64,000 nt of DNA, taken from assembly GCA_963082875.1 (NCBI GenBank), contig OY720100.1, forward strand, positions 7,254,001 through 7,318,000. Reading direction: 5' to 3'. Positions 58,635 to 64,000 of the stretch are shown in pieces (within the stretch, counting starts at the first letter, position 1; the number at the start of each line of letters is the position of its first letter). This DNA is from Corella eumyota. Taxonomy: Eukaryota > Chordata > Ascidiacea > Phlebobranchia > Corellidae. The notes beneath the pieces were generated by a model. That model searched no databases, was not told where the DNA came from, and was given only the letters and a program-made list of their open reading frames with translations. The position numbers and the translations under genes are program-made.

Positions 58635-59268
58635 TTCTTTTAAACTGTTTCCTTTAAAGAAATGCTAAACCACGCTTCGCTGTTAGTTTTATTGCTTGCC
58701 GGTCAATTGTCTTTCTGCCAGAGACCTGGCTAAATTCAGCAGAAAATGTTACTCAATTGAGACAGTGGTTCCAAATAATTTTAAATCAAAGTATGCAAAA
58801 AAATCAATTTTAAAACATATGTTAGAGTCCCCCCTACTTATTATTAAATTATTTACCCATGAACTGCTAATTTTGAGTTAATTAGCTGTTATATTTATGA
58901 ACTGCTAATTTTAAGTTAATTTAGCTTTTGTTTTGGACATTTTACAGTTCTGATGCTTTGGTAGGCTATGTGTCGTTTGTCATTAAGTTGTGACGGTTTT
59001 TCATATTATTAGAGTTTAATAGTTATTACAATCAGTCTGTTAAGCAAATGTTGTTCAAAAAAGAGCTTTAAAAGTCTACGCCAATTTAAACTATTTCCAA
59101 TTAGTCATAACTTTTTAAAATTCAGTAAAACTTGCGCTAAATTTCTAATAATTTTAAAAGTGTGGGGTTGCACTATAGTTCATAAATTTAGCCCAATTTT
59201 GATCCTTTTGTAAATTTAAAAAGTTGATAAATTTTTAAAATAAAAATTGCAATGGATTCAAAATTAAT
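58635..59268. other. Spacer between LPCAT3 and tRNA-Leu
   Basis: It holds the LPCAT3 promoter. There is a short imperfect tandem repeat near 58,858-58,920 (TGAACTGCTAATTTTRAGTT twice). No other gene is seen. Confidence 0.45.
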
Positions 59269-59349
59269 GGCAGCGGTGGGATTCGAACCCACGCCATCGA
59301 AATGACTGGTGCCTTAAACCAGCGCCTTAGACCACTCGGCCACGCTACC
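59269..59349 (-). tRNA. tRNA-Leu (anticodon AAG)
   Basis: On the minus strand the 81-nt sequence begins GGTAGCGTGGCCGAGTGG, a type II (leucine-like) A box, and ends GGGTTCGAATCCCACCGCTGCC-like with a perfect B box (GGTTCGAATCC). Acceptor arms GGTAGCG and CGCTGCC pair over seven positions with one G-U. The anticodon arm is CTGGT-TTAAGGC-ACCAG, giving AAG, which reads CUU and, as inosine, CUC. A short extra arm follows, as in Leu tRNAs. A run of four T residues a few bases downstream fits a Pol III terminator. There is no intron. Confidence 0.93.
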
Positions 59350-59946
59350 GACGGAAACTTCGTGTACAACTTGCAGGAACCGATTGCAAGGTATTCTACA
59401 AGAATATTTTTCACAAAATTTTAAATATTTTTGCACTGTAATATTGGTAAAATGATTTAAAATTTTAAAAATGCGTGAATATTATTAGCGAACTACTCTC
59501 TAAAAGTTCGTAGTTTGCAAAAAAATTACAGTTTTTAATGTTTTTTTCAGTTTTCAGTAAGCAATCCAAGTATTAACTTGTGTTTTGTATGTGGCTAGTG
59601 TAAACTTATTTTATAGCGTAAGTGTACCAACCGATTTTATTTCTAAGCACCAATTATTTTGCATATAATTATACAAAAGGTTTATCACAAGGAAGTTAGT
59701 AAAAAACAAATATTAAATATACATTGCAACATCAGTTTTTGGAACTTTTATGATAATTAACAATTCAGAAACAACATGAAAATTTTGAGGTAAAATAATC
59801 CTTTTTTATATATATATAAAGTATAAAAATAATATTAAGTAATAAAATTTAATTCATGGTAATATGGATAAAAGGATGTGTCTCAAAAGTCAGATAAAAC
59901 ATAATTCAAACTTTAATTAAAAATAAAACATCGGAACCATTCGCAT
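59350..59946. other. Spacer between tRNA-Leu and SDS
   Basis: About 0.6 kb of AT-rich sequence holding the 5' flank of the tRNA and the 3' flank of SDS. No other feature is recognised. Confidence 0.5.
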
Positions 59947-61192
59947 TTATTTATTTTGGGCCACTTGTTGTTTCCATTCTTCTAGAATTTTAAGGTTAAC
60001 CTGACCCCCACCACAAACAACTACAGCAATCTTGTTTACACCCTGAAGCAATGTATTTTCTGAGATTAGCTTCTTTAAATCTCCATTGTAAATAGGGGCT
60101 AGTGAGGCTGCACATGCAGGCTCCACAAGTATTTTTTCATCATCTAGAAAAAAAAAATTAAATTTAAATAGGCCTATACAATGCTAAAGTTAACAACATT
60201 ACAAAAACATCCCATATTATAAAAGATGGTTATTTAACATGTTTTAGTTTTGTTGCATCTCTGTACACAACTATAAAAGATCATTTTAATTCTTTTAATC
60301 ACAACCCACTGCTAAATTAATTAATTTTCTACCAATAAGCCTATAAATGGATTCCACAGTATCTTTGTCTGATACTAAATGAGGTATTATGGGATGTTGA
60401 CTCACAAAATCAAGAGCAGTTTGGGCTACAGTTTTTGCTCCGAGACATTTGGCAATACTATAAGAAAATGGGTATTAAATTCATAACTTAAAAGGGTTAA
60501 AAAACATTAGGTGTGTTTATAAATATTTTATATCACTTTGTTACGTTTTTTAGTAACCTTGTAATTGCAGGTAAAGTAATAAGCTTTTTAGCCTTAACAG
60601 CATCATGAAAACTGCTCGTGCCATAAGTTTCAACAGCAAGAATTGGAACATCATCCCATCCTCTCTGTTTTAAACCAACCACAACCCCACATAACAAACC
60701 CCCACCTCCAACCGAGCAAATTAACAAATCTGGTTTTTCAGGGAGCTCATGGATAATTGAGGAGTGTCCCTCCCATATATCTGGGTTGTCAAACGGTGAA
60801 ATATAAGTGTGTCCAGGTTGCTCACAAAGTTTAAGGGCATATGCATTAGCTTCATCCCATACTGACCCAACCACCTTTACTACAGCATCTTCTTCACGAA
60901 TTCTATCGACTGTAAACTGAGGTGTTGTAGAAGGAACTAAAATTGTAATTGGGACTCCCAGTTTTTTAGCTGCATACGCTGCTGCCATGCCTGCATTTCC
61001 ACCCGAAGAGCATACAAGCATTTTACATCCTAATTGCGCTTGTTTTTGGCATAAATAACCGATTCCACGAATTTTAAATGAACCGGACGGTTGCACGTTT
61101 TCAAATTTTAAATATATTTCTTTTCCACAGACTTTACTAAGGTCGTGGCTGCGTTTGTATGGCGTGACTAAATGCAGTTTATTCGTTTCCAT
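59947..61192 (-). CDS. SDS: L-serine dehydratase / L-threonine deaminase (PLP enzyme)
   Basis: Three exons: 60558-61192, 60333-60457, 59947-60143; 318 residues against 328 in human SDS. The enzyme deaminates L-serine to pyruvate and L-threonine to 2-oxobutanoate in the cytosol. The PLP lysine sits in PSGSFKIRGIG, the substrate-binding loop is SSGGNAGMAAAYAA, and the phosphate-binding glycine loop is SVGGGGLLCG. VEPACAAS in exon 3 carries the cysteine and Glu region seen in the family, and the end VVCGGGQVNL replaces the usual GGSNISL. The start METNKLHLVTPY was chosen because it aligns with the N-terminus of SDS; an upstream Met 25 codons earlier is in frame but unlikely. SDS and SDSL cannot be separated with certainty by eye. 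It is divergent to DNAJC2. Confidence 0.92.
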
Positions 61193-61859
61193 GCTGATTT
61201 TGCTTAAACAAAATTTGTTTAAAAAGTAAGAGTTGTAGCCGGTTTTTGTAGAGCATAAGAAAAACACAAATCTTTATTAAATATATACTAGAAACGGACA
61301 AATAACTTACTAAAAAAATAAAAAAAGGTTTAACGACTCTATTTCGAAGTTTGCCTATTTTTACTAAAAATACAATAAAATCTCTGCCAAAAAATATTAA
61401 AATTCCGCATTGCACAAATGCAAAATTATTTTTTTGATTCTCGTTCCGCTTTTCAGCGTTTCCGTCTTTTCTGCATTTTCGTATTACTCAACAAAGTAAT
61501 GACTTACGTTAGTTTTTTAGTTTTTTGTCGTGGTTTAACTTAAAGGATAAGGCTAATTAAATTTTTACGTATAATTGTGTCATTTACTACCTACTGTGTT
61601 GTTTTTTAACGTACACTAACACAATATAAAAATTGACTTGTTTAAACGTTTAAAAAACCACGTGGAATCAAAGACAAATCATTTACAGTTATAAAAAAAT
61701 AATTTTTATAGCCTTCAAATTTTAATATTTACTAACTTTCTACAGAATACGTGCATAGAATTAAAAATTTTAAGCTTTGTGTTGCCATACATCATTTTAC
61801 TAACTTTGGCATATAAATTTGCACGTGTTTCATAGTTTAGTAGGGGTGTACACTTAAGG
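61193..61859. promoter_or_regulatory. Divergent intergenic region between SDS and DNAJC2
   Basis: 667 bp separate the two start codons, so both promoters must lie here. Near 61,420-61,510 there is a pyrimidine-rich, more mixed block, and a CACGTG at 61823-61828 lies 32 bp before the DNAJC2 start. No TATA box is convincing on either side, in keeping with housekeeping promoters. Confidence 0.5.
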
Positions 61860-64000
61860 ATGTCAAGAACAAAAAGTGTATTAACGGTTGCAATTTACGA
61901 CAAATTTCAAGGTATGGTTCCAGTACTATATTCTCTTGATTATTGTATTTTAATGTGTTACAATATTCTGATTAAAATAATGTTTCACTTATTTGTAATG
62001 CTTAAATTCTAGGTCCTGTCGGTGATTTTATAAACTTGTATCGAATTAACCAACAAACTCGCATCCGTAAAAGACTTCAAAAACAGAAAGAACTTGGTCA
62101 AATTTCAGATAAAGATTTAGTTTTAGTTGAATATCCTGAACTTAAGGTTATTGAAATTTATTCTAATAGTATGAATTTATTGAGAGACCATGCCATATTA
62201 TACTGTAAAAGCATATCTAAAAACCTAATATTTTAAACCATAAATTTGACTTTGTTATTTTTTCCCTATTTCAATGTATTGTTGATTGTTTAGGCTATTT
62301 CGTTTTTTGTTACTCTTATTGATGCATAAAAATTTAGAAAAAATAATTAAATCTTAGCCACCTGTTCTTAAAATTAAAGCTCAAAAAATTACAAGTTTAT
62401 ATGGTTTTAGAATCTTGATCCAAAGAATTGGAAGGACCAAGATCATTATGCAGTGCTTGGTCTTCCTAAACTGAGGCATAGAGCTACTCAGGATCAAATT
62501 AAATTTGCATGTAAGTCTTAATAAAAATAAAAAATTTTATATTGGTTTAATAAACCAATTTTTCTTTTTGTTTTAGTCAAGTGCAACAAAGGTATATTTG
62601 CCAATAAAATGTGATATTGAATAATATTTATTTTAGTTCGAAAAGCTGTTTTAAAACATCATCCAGACAAAAGAAGAAGGGCTGGTGAAAAATTAAAAAA
62701 GAATGAAAGTGATGATTATTTTTCTTGTATAACACGTGCAAATGAGGTTCTTGGAACGCTTGAATCTCGAAGATCGTATGACAGCGTTGATCCTAATTTT
62801 GATGATGAAATTCCACCTCAAAATAAAAAATCAAGGTAAAGTTGGGTTATGTTTTCTTATTTTAAAATAATCACAAGTTAAAAATAAGGTTGTTATCCTA
62901 TTCGTATTATTCACTTTTTTTTCAATCTATAATAGATATTTAGACATTTTAATTACCCAACTACACTTTGCAGAAAAAACTTTTACACAACTTTTGCGGA
63001 AGTGTTTGAAAAAAATTCAAGATGGTCAGATGATGAGAATGTTCCTTTGTTGGGTGATGAATATTCGTCGATCGAAGAAGTTGACGCTTTCTATCACTTC
63101 TGGTACAATTTTAATTCGTGGAGGGAATATTCCTACCAAGATGAGGAAAATAAAGAGAAAGCAGAAGAGTAAGTGTTGGATTTTAACTTTATTTTTGCTT
63201 GTTGTGGATATTTATAGCTCTGGCGGTATCTTGACTTACATTTTTTTTTTATTTTTACTATTTTAAAACACTTATTTCAAATTTGCAATCTAAATTTAAT
63301 TTTTTTTCTAAGTGCTTATGAACGAAGGTGGATGGAAAAGCAAAACAAAGCAGCTCGAGCCACTAAAAAGAAGGAGGAAAATCAAAGAATTAGACAACTT
63401 GTGGATAATGCTTATGCTTGTGATCCTAGAATTAAGAAATATGTGGAACAAGAAAAAAAGAAAAAGTTTGTTGTTTAGTTAAAACAATTTTTCTTTTATT
63501 TAGTAATTAAATTGCTGTAAATATATTTTGTTCAATATATTTTGCTGGTAACAGTTATTTATATTATTTTGTTATCTTGCAATATTTATTAATTTTTTAC
63601 GTTTTAGGGAAGAAGAAAAGACCGCTAAAGCTGAAGCAGCTAAAAAAGCAAATGAGATAAAAATTACGGAAGAGAATGAAAGAAAAAAGAAACTGGATGA
63701 AGAGAAATTTAAAATTGAGGAGGAGAACCGTAAGAAAGCAGCAGAACTAAAGAAAGAGAAAGACAAAGAAAAGAAAATAATGAAAAAAGAACGCCAAATC
63801 TTAAAGAATTTTTGTAAAGTAAGTTTTTTTAAATTTTTTTGAGGCAAAATAAAAAATGATTAATATTTGAATATATATTTTTGTTTTTAGACAAATAATT
63901 ATTTCCGTGAAAGTGATTCTGAAAGAATAGATGTAATAAATCAAGTTGATCATTTATGCGTTTCCATTGATCTTTTAACAATTCAGAATTTAAATAAGGA
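61860..64000 (+). CDS. DNAJC2: DnaJ homologue subfamily C member 2 (zuotin/MPP11), 5' part
   Basis: Eight exons in the window: 61860-61911, 62013-62146, 62411-62510, 62637-62835, 62974-63168, 63313-63465, 63608-63818, and 63891 onward, running off the right edge. Zuotin is the ribosome-associated J-protein that works with Hsp70L1/HSPA14 on nascent chains; the animal protein also has a nuclear chromatin role through C-terminal SANT domains, which would lie beyond the window. [17 protein letters not shown] opens the J domain, and HHPDK carries the HPD motif. [27 protein letters not shown] and [12 protein letters not shown] are highly characteristic of the zuotin homology region, followed by the charged Lys/Glu coiled-coil. 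Exon 2 uses a weak GTTATT donor, forced by the frame. The N-terminus is shorter than in human. Confidence 0.93.

Noticed and set aside
63572-63847. Minus-strand ORF rich in Phe and Ser
   Set aside because: It is the complement of the Lys/Glu-rich coiled-coil exon of DNAJC2.

Overview
This window looks like nuclear DNA of a tunicate, most likely a solitary ascidian such as Ciona. That is an inference from AT-rich sequence, many small exons with short GT-AG introns, chordate-type orthologues (UNC93A, LPCAT3, SDS, DNAJC2, a WRPW-type HES) and a fast-evolving set of secreted proteins with no recognised vertebrate counterpart. I assembled gene models by hand from frame, splice sites and exon phase; every multi-exon model below closes in frame.

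Layout. (1) 1-13,458, minus strand: one very large secreted mosaic protein, cut at its 3' end by the window edge. It has a signal peptide, furin site, FN3 domain, Ly6/uPAR-like domain, 9 sushi (CCP) domains, one EGF domain, and at least 17 more sushi domains. The downstream part is a tandem array of a three-exon, three-sushi cassette with a period of 0.8-0.97 kb. (2) 13.5-21.2 kb: no gene seen; contains two diverged copies of one dispersed repeat in inverted orientation. (3) 21.2-32.0 kb, plus strand: three tandem paralogues (called A, B, C here) with identical 8-exon structure and phases. Each is secreted, has a fold resembling Cu/Zn superoxide dismutase without its metal ligands, and carries a completely different low-complexity repeat array at the same exon position. 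(4) 32.7-35.1 kb: UNC93A-like membrane protein. (5) 35.9-39.1 kb: two tandem tiny single-EGF transmembrane proteins. (6) 39.8-41.7 kb: a secreted Gln/Tyr-rich protein (D) that shares an aromatic heptad-spaced motif with A, B and C.

(7) 41.7-54.6 kb: a HES-family bHLH-Orange repressor gene in long flanking noncoding DNA, as expected for a developmental regulator; the upstream flank has ten exact TGACGTCA palindromes in about 5 kb. (8) 54.6-64 kb: housekeeping block with LPCAT3 (minus), tRNA-Leu(AAG) (minus), serine dehydratase (minus) and, divergently, DNAJC2/zuotin (plus, cut by the right edge).

How they may work together: regions 1 and 3-6 hold secreted or surface proteins with tandem duplication and variable-length inserts, which is the pattern of an extracellular recognition, tunic or egg-coat gene neighbourhood (inference). 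Regions 7-8 are conserved regulatory and metabolic genes with no evident link to it. No viral, retroviral or CRISPR element was seen.
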